A stretch of 64,000 nt of DNA from Bradyrhizobium sp. 1(2017) (GCF_011602485.2 NZ_CP050022.2:806001-870000); one strand, 5' to 3'; shown: positions 1 through 8,010, counted from the stretch's first letter. Translations and numbers: made by a program. The notes: generated from the letters alone by a model not told the origin.

Positions 1-155
1 ATGACCAGGTCGTCCCCATCCATGATTCCGCCCTGTTGACCGTCAAGCTGCTCAAGCAGGGCGAACTCAAAGTCTACAAGGGCTATCCGCACGGCATGCT
101 GGCGACGAACGCCGATGAACTCAATGCAGATATCCTCGCTTTCATCCGCAAATAG
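1..155 (+). CDS. alpha/beta hydrolase, C-terminal fragment (cut by window edge)
   Basis: An open frame enters from the left edge and ends at TAG 153-155. The visible 50 or so residues begin with D-Q-V-V-P and contain a G-Y-P-H-G motif near the end, matching the Asp-containing loop and catalytic-His segment of the alpha/beta hydrolase fold (chloroperoxidase/arylesterase type). The nucleophile Ser would lie outside the window. The next gene starts 37 bases downstream on the same strand, so it may be co-transcribed with the nitrile hydratase-like genes. The substrate cannot be told. Confidence 0.6.
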   Translation, partial: DQVVPIHDSALLTVKLLKQGELKVYKGYPHGMLATNADELNADILAFIRK

Positions 156-191
156 GGCCCGCACGCATCGAACAGCGTCAGGAGCGATCGC

Positions 192-539
192 ATGAACGCC
201 AACGCGCGCCCCATCACCGGCCCCGGGCCGCACGTTGTGCGGGCGCTCGGGGAGACGCCGATTTTCTCGCCCGGCGACACCGTCAGGGTGCTCAACCGTT
301 CGCCGATCGGGCACTATCGCGTTCCGATCTATCTGCGCGGACGCGTAGGCGTCGTGGAGCGGGTGCTCGAACCCTCTCAGCTCGACAACGAACGCGAGGG
401 CTTCGGGCTGAACGCCGGCGACAAGCGCCACTATTACCGGGTGGCCTTCGCGCTCGGGGAGCTGTGGCCCGGCTATGTGGGTCCGTCACATGACAATTTG
501 CGCATTGAAGTCTTCGAGACATGGCTGGAGAGGATCTGA
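192..539 (+). CDS. Nitrile hydratase/thiocyanate hydrolase-like subunit (beta C-terminal domain)
   Basis: The 115-residue protein corresponds to the C-terminal SH3-like domain of nitrile hydratase beta, or to the separate ScnA-type subunit of thiocyanate hydrolase. The motif H-Y-R-V-P-x-Y-x-R-G-R-x-G (residues about 40-53) matches the family; one of its arginines is expected to contact the oxidised cysteine ligands of the metal site. The tail Y-Y-R-V-A-F ... L-W-P-G-Y ... H-D-N-L-R-I-E-V-F-E-x-W-L is also typical. It lacks the helical N-terminal half of an ordinary beta subunit, which is encoded separately at 1230-1586. The stop at 537-539 is one base before the alpha-subunit ATG, so the genes are co-translated. 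Family is clear; nitrile versus thiocyanate substrate is not. Confidence 0.85.
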   Translation: MNANARPITGPGPHVVRALGETPIFSPGDTVRVLNRSPIGHYRVPIYLRGRVGVVERVLEPSQLDNEREGFGLNAGDKRHYYRVAFALGELWPGYVGPSHDNLRIEVFETWLERI

Positions 540-540
540 C

Positions 541-1233
541 ATGGCAACGCAACCCGGCAATGCGGGTGATGAAGGGGATCACGCCCACCACCATGATCAC
601 GACCACGATCATGATCATCCGCACGCGCCGATCGCGCAAGAAGTCGAACCGGGCTATTTCGAATTGATGGAGACCGCGATGCGGGAACTCCTGGTGGAGT
701 GCAAGCTTATCGGCCCGGACGAAATCAGGCGACAAATCGAAGTGCTCGATTCCAGAACGCCGGCGCTCGGCGCCAAGGTCGTCGCCCGCGCATGGGTCGA
801 TCCCACGTTTCGCGAAAAGCTCCTCGAAAACGGCCGAAAGACGTGCGAAGAATTCGGGATCAGCTTCTACGATGATACACAGCTCATTGTGCTTGAGAAC
901 ACCGACACGGTGCACAATCTCATCGTTTGCACCCTGTGCTCATGTTATCCGCGACCTGTGCTCGGCCTCCCGCCGGATTGGTACAAGGCTCGGAATTATC
1001 GAGCGCGAGCGGTGATCGAGCCGCGCAAGGTGCTGGCGGAATTTGGTACCACCATCCCCGATGGTGTCGAGGTCCGCGTCAGCGATTCGACTGCAACGGT
1101 ACGCTTTCTGGTGCTTCCGATGCGCCCTGCCGGTACGGATGACTATGATGAAGAAGAGCTTGCGAGCTTGGTGACCCGGGATGCCATGATCGGCGTTATT
1201 CCGGTTCGCGTCAGTCAGGAGGCCGCGGCATGA
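541..1233 (+). CDS. Cobalt-type nitrile hydratase alpha subunit-like protein (ScnC/NHase alpha) with His-rich N-terminus
   Basis: This 230-residue protein carries the metal-site motif C-T-L-C-S-C at residues 130-135; Thr in the second position is characteristic of cobalt rather than iron enzymes. Cys133 and Cys135 would be oxidised to sulfinic and sulfenic acids and bind metal with Cys130 and two backbone amides. The W-Y-K-x-R-x-Y-R-A-R-A-V-I-E-P-R stretch after it is conserved in the family. Residues 13-28 hold nine histidines alternating with Asp, which is unusual and could store or load metal. ATG 541 is preferred over the in-frame GTG at 475 because GGAGAGG lies just upstream and 475 would run deep into the previous gene. 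It overlaps the next gene by ATGA. Substrate (nitrile, cyanohydrin, thiocyanate) is undetermined. Confidence 0.88.
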   Translation: MATQPGNAGDEGDHAHHHDHDHDHDHPHAPIAQEVEPGYFELMETAMRELLVECKLIGPDEIRRQIEVLDSRTPALGAKVVARAWVDPTFREKLLENGRKTCEEFGISFYDDTQLIVLENTDTVHNLIVCTLCSCYPRPVLGLPPDWYKARNYRARAVIEPRKVLAEFGTTIPDGVEVRVSDSTATVRFLVLPMRPAGTDDYDEEELASLVTRDAMIGVIPVRVSQEAAA

Positions 1234-1586
1234 GTCAGGCTGAAAACCTCGTCAATCGACTGCCCAACGACATTGGCGGTCTCACCGCCGGTCACATCGA
1301 GATGACCGATCACGAGCTGTTGCCGTGGGAGAAGCGCTGTCACGCGCTCGCGGACGTGCTGGACTTCCACAAGATCATCAACACCGAAGAGAAGAGGCGC
1401 GGGGTCGAGGCGCTCGGCACCGAGATGGTCGGCAAGCTAAGCTATTATGAGCGCTGGATTGTCGCTTTCGCCAATATTCTCTTTCAGAAGGGAATCCTGG
1501 CGCCCGAGCACCTCGCCGTAAAAATGGATGAGGTGCAAAAGCGCTGGCGGGACGAAGCGGCGAGAGCCTCGCGCGCGGGGTTGTAG
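1230..1586 (+). CDS. Nitrile hydratase/thiocyanate hydrolase-like subunit (beta N-terminal domain)
   Basis: The 118-residue protein has the hallmarks of the helical N-terminal half of nitrile hydratase beta or ScnB: N-D-I-G-G-L near residue 13, P-W-E-K-R-C-H-A-L around 33, S-Y-Y-E-R-W near 72, and K-G-I-L before a helical tail. It overlaps the alpha gene in ATGA (1230-1233), implying translational coupling. Nitrile hydratase activator proteins (P14K type) are distantly related to this same domain, so an accessory role is possible. No other activator or CobW-type chaperone gene is visible nearby. Confidence 0.78.
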   Translation: MSQAENLVNRLPNDIGGLTAGHIEMTDHELLPWEKRCHALADVLDFHKIINTEEKRRGVEALGTEMVGKLSYYERWIVAFANILFQKGILAPEHLAVKMDEVQKRWRDEAARASRAGL

Positions 1587-1610
1587 CAGCGATCACTTGG
1601 AGGAGGTCTC

Positions 1611-2003
1611 ATGAGCACTGACAAAAACGAAGCCACCGAAGCGGATTACGACACGATCTTGCGTGCCAACGCGGAGCGGGTCTTCAGCGAACGCGACCCC
1701 GCGGCAAGGCGCCGCGCGCTCGATCAACTGTGGTTGCCGGATGGCATCCTTTATGAAGACGGCCATGCCGTGACCGGCCTTGATGCGATCTCGGACACGG
1801 TCGGTGCCCTGCTGGATACACTTCCACCAGGAATGACCTTTGCGGCCGTCGGTCCTGCCGTTGGCCATCACGGCCTGGGACGGCTGCGCTGGCAGGCTAA
1901 GGACGGCAGTGGCAATCCTACACCGATCTGGGGAACGGACGTTGGCATCTTCCGGGATGGCAAGATTGCGCAGCTCTATGTCTTGCTGGATCCGGCTCAA
2001 TGA
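1611..2003 (+). CDS. SnoaL/NTF2-like small protein
   Basis: A 130-residue protein begins 24 bases after the hydratase operon, with GGAGGAG just upstream of the ATG. The pattern of an N-terminal helix pair followed by W-L-P-D-G-I-L-Y-E-D-G and a C-terminal strand pair (D-V-G-I-F-R-D-G-K-I-A-Q-L-Y) fits the cone-shaped NTF2/SnoaL fold, which includes isomerases, dehydratases and binding proteins. No catalytic residue can be assigned with confidence. Its place right behind the hydratase subunits suggests a shared pathway. Confidence 0.6.
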   Translation: MSTDKNEATEADYDTILRANAERVFSERDPAARRRALDQLWLPDGILYEDGHAVTGLDAISDTVGALLDTLPPGMTFAAVGPAVGHHGLGRLRWQAKDGSGNPTPIWGTDVGIFRDGKIAQLYVLLDPAQ

Positions 2004-2004
2004 C

Positions 2005-2469
2005 ATGACAAGCGACATCGAGAGACGTCTTCGCGCCTTGGAAGACGAGGCGGAGATCCACCGGATGGCCGCCCGTTTCAGCGACGCCGTCAATGCCCGC
2101 GACCTCGCCGCGTTCGCGGGCCTTTGGGCAAGTGCGGGAGCGATCTGGACGATCGGACCGCCTCTTGCGTCGCAGGCCGAGGGACGCGAAGCGATCGTTG
2201 CGATGCTCGGTCGTCTCAACCAGATCGAACGCTATTTCATGCAGATGACACATTCGGGGGTCGTCACTCTCGCCGGAGATCGTGCAACCGCGCGATTTAT
2301 CATCCGCGAACACGGCCGCGGCGACGGCACCTATTACGACAATCTCGGCATCTATAATGATGAGTTGATCCGGGAGGCGGACGGCTGGCGCTTCGCCAAA
2401 CGTAGCTACGCATACCGATTTCTCAACCAAAAGCCTTTCGACGACGATGCGTTCGACGCGTCCAAATAG
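2005..2469 (+). CDS. SnoaL/NTF2-like protein
   Basis: This 154-residue protein starts one base after the stop of its neighbour. The internal ATG at 2005 is chosen because an upstream in-frame start would lie wholly inside the preceding gene. It begins with a charged helix (D-I-E-R-R-L-R-A-L-E-D-E), then R-F-S-D-A-V-N-A-R-D, typical of SnoaL-like proteins related to ring-hydroxylating dioxygenase beta subunits and ketosteroid isomerases. Two adjacent NTF2-fold genes may form a hetero-oligomer. Function unknown. Confidence 0.62.
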   Translation: MTSDIERRLRALEDEAEIHRMAARFSDAVNARDLAAFAGLWASAGAIWTIGPPLASQAEGREAIVAMLGRLNQIERYFMQMTHSGVVTLAGDRATARFIIREHGRGDGTYYDNLGIYNDELIREADGWRFAKRSYAYRFLNQKPFDDDAFDASK

Positions 2470-2745
2470 GTGACGCCTCCCGCATCACTGCCTGACTAAC
2501 GGCCAATCCCCGTGGCGGCGTTTACCCAACCAAGCCACAACGAATGAAGGATCACGCTTTAGCAGCGCGGCCGGCGGGGGCGTTATGGCTTGGCCGGCAG
2601 CTTTAACGCGCTTTAACGCCGTTTAGCTTGGCTAAGGCTGGGGATTGCGAGCACTCTTTGCGCGCGGACAGGTATCGACCGCGGGTGGATCGCCCCTTTC
2701 CCAAATAGTCGCGCTCACGCGCTGCTTCGTTATAGCCAGCATGAC

Positions 2746-3516
2746 ATGCCAACGAGCTTGGACCACCCAGAGACGATCGTCGCCATTCCTATTGGACGAC
2801 GACCGTGCGCGCTCAGCGGGCCGTCCTTGCGGCGTGAGCGGGCGCAGAGGGACGGCCCGACCGGCCGAAATTCGACACTCAGCCACGCAACGAGCCAATC
2901 GTCCATGAGCGTCTCTCGCGCGGGCGCGGCCGTGCTTACGCTTGCGCGTGAAACGGACCATGGCGTGGCCCCGCCGCCCAAGCCCTGCAACGCGAACCAG
3001 AGCCCCGGCGACTTGGTTTCTCCGTTGTCGACCCTGGCGCACCAAGAGCTGATCAATGCCCTCCTCGGCGAGGCGTTGGCACTTCTCGATCAAGACCGGG
3101 CATCCGCACGTCGTTGCATCGAAGGCGCGCGATCGCTCATCCGCGCACCCGATCACGAGGACCGTCCGAGGAACTGCCTCTTGGCTGAGTGGCAGGTTCG
3201 GCGCGCCAAGGAGTTCATCCGCAACAATCTCGCAACCTGTTTGCGCATGGAGCTGGTCGCCAGGCATGTCCAATTGAGCGCCAGCTACTTCTCGCGTGCC
3301 TTCAAAGCGACAGCGGGCGTTTCCTATTCGGACTTTCTTGTCAACGCCCGAATCGATCTTGCCAAACAGCTGCTCCTTACGACGGACATCCCGATTTCCG
3401 AGGTGGCGCTTGCCTGCGGGCTCGCTGATCAATCGCACTTGACGAGATTGTTCGGGCGGATCGTCGGTCTGCCGCCGAACACGTGGCGGCGACAGGTCCT
3501 GGGAGCGGGATCGTAG
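2746..3516 (+). CDS. AraC family transcriptional regulator
   Basis: The C-terminal 100 residues form a double helix-turn-helix AraC domain: R-R-A-K-E-F-I-R-N-N-L, then S-A-S-Y-F-S-R-A-F-K, I-S-E-V-A-L-A-C-G-L-A-D-Q-S-H-L-T-R-L-F and G-x-x-P-x-x-W-R-R. The N-terminal part holds a helical stretch with D-Q-D-R-A-S-A-R-R-C-I-E-G-A but no cupin-like sensor domain that I can recognise. The start is uncertain: ATG 2746 gives 256 residues, ATG 2905 gives 203, and neither has a convincing ribosome site. Sitting between the hydratase genes and the 3753-5265 group, it may regulate either. Confidence 0.75.
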   Translation: MPTSLDHPETIVAIPIGRRPCALSGPSLRRERAQRDGPTGRNSTLSHATSQSSMSVSRAGAAVLTLARETDHGVAPPPKPCNANQSPGDLVSPLSTLAHQELINALLGEALALLDQDRASARRCIEGARSLIRAPDHEDRPRNCLLAEWQVRRAKEFIRNNLATCLRMELVARHVQLSASYFSRAFKATAGVSYSDFLVNARIDLAKQLLLTTDIPISEVALACGLADQSHLTRLFGRIVGLPPNTWRRQVLGAGS

Positions 3517-3752
3517 ATGTATCAACCAAACAGTCGATCAGAATCGAAGGGAGGATGCGATCGCCCAAGATCGCGAACGATCGAGCGGCTTTTAGATTGA
3601 GGATCGCCTAACGCGCCACGGAGGTCAGGGATTGAGCAGACGTGCCCGGCTTACCCCATCGGCGTAGAAGGCGTGCCCTCAGCGGACGTAACCAAGACGA
3701 CAGACCAAAATCCACACAGACCAAAATCCACCTCGAAGAAAGGACCTGAAAT

Positions 3753-4328
3753 ATGCATAAGAAAGTCTTCACGCCTGCCAACGCGGCCATGCTGCTGATC
3801 GATCATCAGATCGGCACGATGTCGTGGACCCACTCGCACGATATCAACCTCGTCAAGGCAAATGCGATCAAGCTCGCCAAGATCGCGGTCGGATCGAATA
3901 TTCCGGTGCTGCTCACCGTCAGCATGGAAGATCACGTTCAAGGGCCGCTGATCCCTGAGCTGAAGGAGATCTTGCCCGAAGCCTATGAGAAGCGGGTCAA
4001 GCGGCCGGGAATCGTCAATGCGATGCACCACCAGGGCTTCAATGACGCCGTGAAGGCGCTCGGTCGCAAGAAGCTCATCGTCGCCGGTATCACCACCGAG
4101 ATCTGCGTCCTGTTTCCGGTCCTGCAGATGCTCGACGAAGGCTACGAGGTGCAAGTCTCGGCGGATGCGTCGGCCTCGTACACCAAGTATGGCGACGACA
4201 TCGCGTTGCGCCGCATGGAACAGGCCGGCGCCATCATCAGCACGCACGACCAGCTGATTTCGGAGCTGGCGGTTGATTGGACCACTCCGATTGGCCAGAA
4301 ACTCTCCGGTATCCTCAACTACCATTAA
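3753..4328 (+). CDS. Isochorismatase-like cysteine hydrolase
   Basis: The 191-residue protein has the layout of the isochorismatase/nicotinamidase superfamily: L-L-I-D-H-Q with the catalytic Asp at residue 17, a Lys in the K-R-V-K-R-P segment near 80-84, and the nucleophile Cys118 in G-I-T-T-E-I-C-V after a cis-peptide-type V-A-G. Family members hydrolyse amides, carbamates or enol ethers. GAAAGGA precedes the ATG. Downstream of a hydratase that would make amides, an amidohydrolase role is plausible, but this is inference from context only. Confidence 0.8.
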   Translation: MHKKVFTPANAAMLLIDHQIGTMSWTHSHDINLVKANAIKLAKIAVGSNIPVLLTVSMEDHVQGPLIPELKEILPEAYEKRVKRPGIVNAMHHQGFNDAVKALGRKKLIVAGITTEICVLFPVLQMLDEGYEVQVSADASASYTKYGDDIALRRMEQAGAIISTHDQLISELAVDWTTPIGQKLSGILNYH

Positions 4329-4501
4329 TCGGCATTGCCGCTCTGTTGAAAGAGTTCGCGGTCGCGCGCCGCCTGTTCGCAGCGCGCTACTGCCGAAACC
4401 TCCGCGGGCCGGCTCGCTGCGTCAGCGACGAATTGCATGACATCACGACCGGAATTGAACCCAACGATGCCGTCAATCTGTCTTCACGGGGGACGAATGA
4501 T

Positions 4502-4921
4502 ATGAACCAGACTTTTGCTAGGGGGCAGCCCATCGTATTGAGCCTGCTTCGCTTCACCACGGGCCTGCTGCTGCTGCAGTATGGCATCGCCAAGATCTTC
4601 AAATTTCCCGTTGTGCCTTACTTTGCCAATATCCCGCCCCTCATCACCGTAGCGGGCGCGATCGAGCTGATTGGCGGCACGCTGCTGCTGCTTGGCCTTT
4701 TTTCGCGCCCGGTCGCGTTCATCCTGTCAGGCCAGATGGCGTTCGCTTACTTTCTGGGTCACATGTTCAAGGGCGCGGATCCGGTTTTCCTGCCGCTGCT
4801 GAATGGCGGCACGCCCGCGATCCTGTTTTGCTTCACCTGTCTCTACCTGGCGACCTCGGGCGGGGGCCCGATCAGCCTCGATGCAATGCTGAACAAGAAC
4901 ATCCATGGGAGGGCCGTATGA
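4502..4921 (+). CDS. DoxX family membrane protein
   Basis: A 139-residue protein with four hydrophobic segments and the DoxX signature region L-R-F-T-T-G-L-L-L-L-Q-Y-G-I-A-K at the start, then G-A-I-E-L-I-G-G-T-L-L-L-L-G-L-F-S-R. DoxX proteins are integral membrane proteins, some acting with quinone-linked dehydrogenases or redox stress systems. The internal ATG 4502 is preferred over an upstream in-frame one because the extra N-terminus would overlap the preceding gene and carry no conserved sequence. It overlaps the next gene by ATGA. Confidence 0.8.
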   Translation: MNQTFARGQPIVLSLLRFTTGLLLLQYGIAKIFKFPVVPYFANIPPLITVAGAIELIGGTLLLLGLFSRPVAFILSGQMAFAYFLGHMFKGADPVFLPLLNGGTPAILFCFTCLYLATSGGGPISLDAMLNKNIHGRAV

Positions 4922-5265
4922 AAATGCTCGATTGGAACGCTTACCGCGTTCAACTCCTTGCCGGCGTCGGCGAAATGGGCAAGCTCAGCCCGGACACGGT
5001 CAAGGGGTATGTCACCCTCAGCGGGGCCGGCACGAAGACGGGTCACCTGGATGCCAAGACCCGAGAGTTGATTGCGCTCGCCGTGTCGATTACGTTGCGA
5101 TGCGATGGCTGCATTACCGTTCACTCTGCCCAGGCAAAAAAACTGGGTGCGACAACGGAAGAGATCGCCGAGGCACTCGGCGTTGCTGTCGCGATCAATG
5201 CGGGCGCAGCCTTGGTCTATTCAACGCGCGCGCTCGACGCTCTTTCGGCGCTCGAAGCGACCTGA
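4918..5265 (+). CDS. Carboxymuconolactone decarboxylase/AhpD family protein
   Basis: This 115-residue protein contains C-D-G-C-I-T-V-H at residues 62-69, the CxxCxxxH motif of AhpD-like alkylhydroperoxidases, inside a helical core (L-D-A-K-T-R-E-L-I-A-L-A-V ... H-S-A-Q-A-K-K-L-G-A-T-x-E-E-I). The redox Cys pair suggests thiol peroxidase-type activity rather than lactone decarboxylation. It is translationally coupled to the DoxX gene upstream (ATGA overlap), a pairing that supports a membrane redox or peroxide function. Confidence 0.82.
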   Translation: MKMLDWNAYRVQLLAGVGEMGKLSPDTVKGYVTLSGAGTKTGHLDAKTRELIALAVSITLRCDGCITVHSAQAKKLGATTEEIAEALGVAVAINAGAALVYSTRALDALSALEAT

Positions 5266-5425
5266 CGTCGTTCGGGCCGACAGGTGCCTTGCGACGGTAG
5301 CCCAACGGCATGGCGGCTGTCGACGCAAGCCAGCTTCATCCGCGGCGGCCGAGCCGTTAGCTGCCCATCGCGAATGATGGTTTCGAAGCGCGTAGCCCTG
5401 AGAGGCTAGAGGAAAGTACCAAGTC

Positions 5426-6859
5426 ATGTTCGGATTGACGGCGCTCGAGCTGGCGCGAATCCAGTTCGGGTTCACCATCTCCTTCCACATCATCTTTCCG
5501 GCCATCACGATCGGCCTGGCGAGCTATCTCGCCGTGCTGGAGGGCCTCTGGTTATGGAAGAAAAACCCGGTCTATCGGGACCTCTATCACTTCTGGTCGG
5601 GTATCTTCGCCGTCAATTTCGCGATGGGTGTCGTCTCCGGGCTGGTCATGGCCTATCAGTTCGGGACCAACTGGAGTTATTTCTCCGCGTTCGCGGGAAG
5701 CATCACGGGTCCTCTCCTGACCTATGAGGTGCTCACCGCTTTCTTCCTCGAGGCTGGCTTCCTTGGCGTGATGCTGTTCGGCTGGAACAAAGTGGGGCCG
5801 GGCTTGCATCTCTTCGCCACGATCATGGTTGCGATCGGCACGTTGATCTCGGCTACCTGGATTCTTGCCTCCAACAGTTGGATGCAAACGCCGCAAGGGT
5901 TCGAAATCATCGACGGGCGCGTCGTGCCGACGGATTGGTTGAAGGTTATCTTCAATCCCTCGTTTCCCTACCGGCTCGCGCACATGACGCTTGCCGCCTA
6001 TCTGTCGACCGCCCTGTTCGTTGGGGCGGGCGGCGCATGGCACCTCCTCAAGGGACGCAACACGCCTGCGGTTCGCACAATGTTTTCCATGGCGCTGTGG
6101 ATGGTGCTGCTGGCGGCGCCGCTCCAGATCGAGCTCGGCGATTTGCACGGCCTCAACACACTGAAGCACCAGCCGGCGAAGATTGCCGCGATCGAAGGCC
6201 ATTGGGAGAACGTGCCGGGCGAGAGTGTGCCGCTGATCGTGTTCGGCTTGCCCGACATGAAGGCGGAAGTCACGCGCTACGCTATCGAGGTGCCGTATCT
6301 CGGCAGCTTGATTCTCACGCACGACATCAACGGGCAAATCCCGGGGCTCAAGGAATTCCCGCCGCAGGATCGACCGAACTCCGCCGTCGTGTTCTGGAGC
6401 TTCAGGGTCATGGTTGGACTCGGCCTTCTCATGCTCGTCCTGGGTTTCTGCGGGCTTTTGGCACGGCGCGGGCAGCGATTGTACCAATCAAAGGCCCTGC
6501 AACGGTTCGCCGTGATCATGGGTCCCTCCGGACTGATAGCAATCCTCGCCGGATGGTTCACCACGGAGATCGGCCGTCAGCCCTGGGTGGTCTATGGTGT
6601 GATGCGGACCGAGCATGCCGTGTCGAACCATAGTGCGCTGGCGCTTTCGACGACGCTGATCATCTTCATCGTGATGTATGTCGCGGTGTTCGGCATCGGT
6701 GTCTCCTATATGCTGAAGTTGGTGAGTCGGGGGCCGCAGGCCTACGATCATGCCGCAGGTGAGAACCTCAAGGACCCCGGGCAGAGCCAACGCCCTGCAC
6801 GGCCATTATCCGCGCCGCCCGACAACATCGATCCAACACCAAATCTGGGAGGGCGTTGA
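5426..6859 (+). CDS. cioA: Cytochrome bd-type (cyanide-insensitive type) quinol oxidase subunit I
   Basis: A 477-residue polytopic membrane protein of the CydA family. By position, His21 and His186 would ligand the haems, Met329 in F-W-S-F-R-V-M-V-G ligands b558, and Glu101 and Glu109 lie in the proton-path helix. G-R-Q-P-W sits at 383-387. The region between the conserved quinol-loop sequences is short, so it lacks the long Q-loop insertion of E. coli CydA and belongs with the short-loop CioA type, some of which are cyanide-insensitive. The enzyme oxidises ubiquinol and reduces O2 without pumping protons. GAGGAAAG precedes the ATG and cioB starts three bases after the stop. No FNR-type box was seen upstream. 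Confidence 0.93.
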   Translation: MFGLTALELARIQFGFTISFHIIFPAITIGLASYLAVLEGLWLWKKNPVYRDLYHFWSGIFAVNFAMGVVSGLVMAYQFGTNWSYFSAFAGSITGPLLTYEVLTAFFLEAGFLGVMLFGWNKVGPGLHLFATIMVAIGTLISATWILASNSWMQTPQGFEIIDGRVVPTDWLKVIFNPSFPYRLAHMTLAAYLSTALFVGAGGAWHLLKGRNTPAVRTMFSMALWMVLLAAPLQIELGDLHGLNTLKHQPAKIAAIEGHWENVPGESVPLIVFGLPDMKAEVTRYAIEVPYLGSLILTHDINGQIPGLKEFPPQDRPNSAVVFWSFRVMVGLGLLMLVLGFCGLLARRGQRLYQSKALQRFAVIMGPSGLIAILAGWFTTEIGRQPWVVYGVMRTEHAVSNHSALALSTTLIIFIVMYVAVFGIGVSYMLKLVSRGPQAYDHAAGENLKDPGQSQRPARPLSAPPDNIDPTPNLGGR

Positions 6860-6862
6860 GCC

Positions 6863-7870
6863 ATGGGTATCGACCTTCCACTTATTTGGGCTGTGATCAT
6901 CGGCTTCGCGCTGATGATGTATGTGATCATGGACGGATTCGATCTTGGTATCGGCGTCCTGTTTCCATTCGTGCGCGACCGGGGCGACCGCGACACCATG
7001 GTCAACACCGTAGCGCCGGTTTGGGACGGCAACGAGACGTGGCTGGTGCTTGGGGGCGCTGCGCTGCTGGCCGCGTTTCCGCTTGCCTATTCGGTCGTAT
7101 TGAGCGCGCTCTATCTGCCCTTGGTGTTGATGCTCGCGGGCCTGATCTGGCGCGGCGTTGCCTTCGAGTTCCGCTTCAAGGCCGACGAGGCACATCGACC
7201 CTTTTGGGACAAGGCGTTCGCCTGGGGATCGTACATAGCGACCTTTTTCCAAGGCGTGGCTCTGGGAGCCTTCATCAATGGTTTCGCCGTTGTCGGCGGC
7301 GCTTATGGTGGCGGTAGCTTGGACTGGTTGCACCCGTTCAGCGTATTCACCGGCCTCGGTCTCCTGGTCGCGTATGCCTTGCTTGGCAGCACATGGCTCA
7401 TCATGAAAACAGATGGAAACCTGCAACGGCGCATGATCCAAATCGCTCGGCTTGTGACCCTTGCGCTGTTCGGTGTGATCGGCATCGTTAGCTTGTGGAC
7501 GCCATTGAAGCATCCCGCGATCGCGGCGCGATGGTTCAGCTTGCCCAACATCCTGTTCTTCGCTCCGGTGCCACTGTTGGTGCTGGCGGTCACGGTACTG
7601 TTGCTCAAGGTGTTGCGTCCCGGCGGTCATGCGGCACCGTTCCTGCTGGCGCTCTTCCTGCTGTTCCTGGGTTATAGTGGCCTGGCAATCAGCCTGTGGC
7701 CGCATTTGATTCCTCCGTCGATCACCATCTGGGACGCAGCCGGCCCGCCGCAAGCATTGGGCTTCACACTCGTAGGCGCGCTGTTCATCATTCCTTTCAT
7801 CCTCGCCTACACGGCGTGGGCCTATTATGTGTTCCGAGGCAAGGTGAATGCGGGCGAAGGCTATCATTGA
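6863..7870 (+). CDS. cioB: Cytochrome bd-type quinol oxidase subunit II
   Basis: A 335-residue CydB-family membrane protein. The start (L-P-L-I-W-A-V-I-I-G-F-A-L-M-M-Y-V-I-M-D-G-F-D-L-G), then P-V-W-D-G-N-E-T-W-L-V and the later W-P-H-L-I-P-P-S are classical family sequences. It pairs with CioA to form the oxidase core. Its stop overlaps the start of the small third gene (TGATG at 7868-7872), so the three are one translational unit. Confidence 0.93.
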   Translation: MGIDLPLIWAVIIGFALMMYVIMDGFDLGIGVLFPFVRDRGDRDTMVNTVAPVWDGNETWLVLGGAALLAAFPLAYSVVLSALYLPLVLMLAGLIWRGVAFEFRFKADEAHRPFWDKAFAWGSYIATFFQGVALGAFINGFAVVGGAYGGGSLDWLHPFSVFTGLGLLVAYALLGSTWLIMKTDGNLQRRMIQIARLVTLALFGVIGIVSLWTPLKHPAIAARWFSLPNILFFAPVPLLVLAVTVLLLKVLRPGGHAAPFLLALFLLFLGYSGLAISLWPHLIPPSITIWDAAGPPQALGFTLVGALFIIPFILAYTAWAYYVFRGKVNAGEGYH

Positions 7871-8010
7871 TGTCGTCCTCCCGCAGCCAGCAGAGCTGGA
7901 AGAGTCGGCTTGGCTGGCTGGTGTTGATCTGGACCGCGAGCGTCCTGACGCTTGGTGCCGTCGCACTGATGTTCAGGGGCCTGATGAATGCTGCAGGACT
8001 GACGTCCTGA
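7870..8010 (+). CDS. DUF2474-type small membrane subunit of the bd oxidase
   Basis: A 46-residue single-pass membrane protein: a basic, Ser-rich N-terminus, W-K-S-R-L-G-W-L, then a hydrophobic helix to about residue 38. It matches the small DUF2474 proteins found behind cioAB in many proteobacteria, the counterpart of CydX, which stabilises the haem site in E. coli bd oxidase. The ATG overlaps the cioB stop, supporting it as a real gene despite its size. Confidence 0.8.
   Translation: MSSSRSQQSWKSRLGWLVLIWTASVLTLGAVALMFRGLMNAAGLTS

Noticed and set aside
292..915. Leftward 207-codon frame over the nitrile hydratase genes
   Set aside because: It is antisense to the beta-C and alpha subunits and its start and composition are shadow-like.
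5266..5425. FNR/Anr box upstream of cioA
   Set aside because: I looked for a TTGAT-N4-ATCAA-type site in this spacer and found none.
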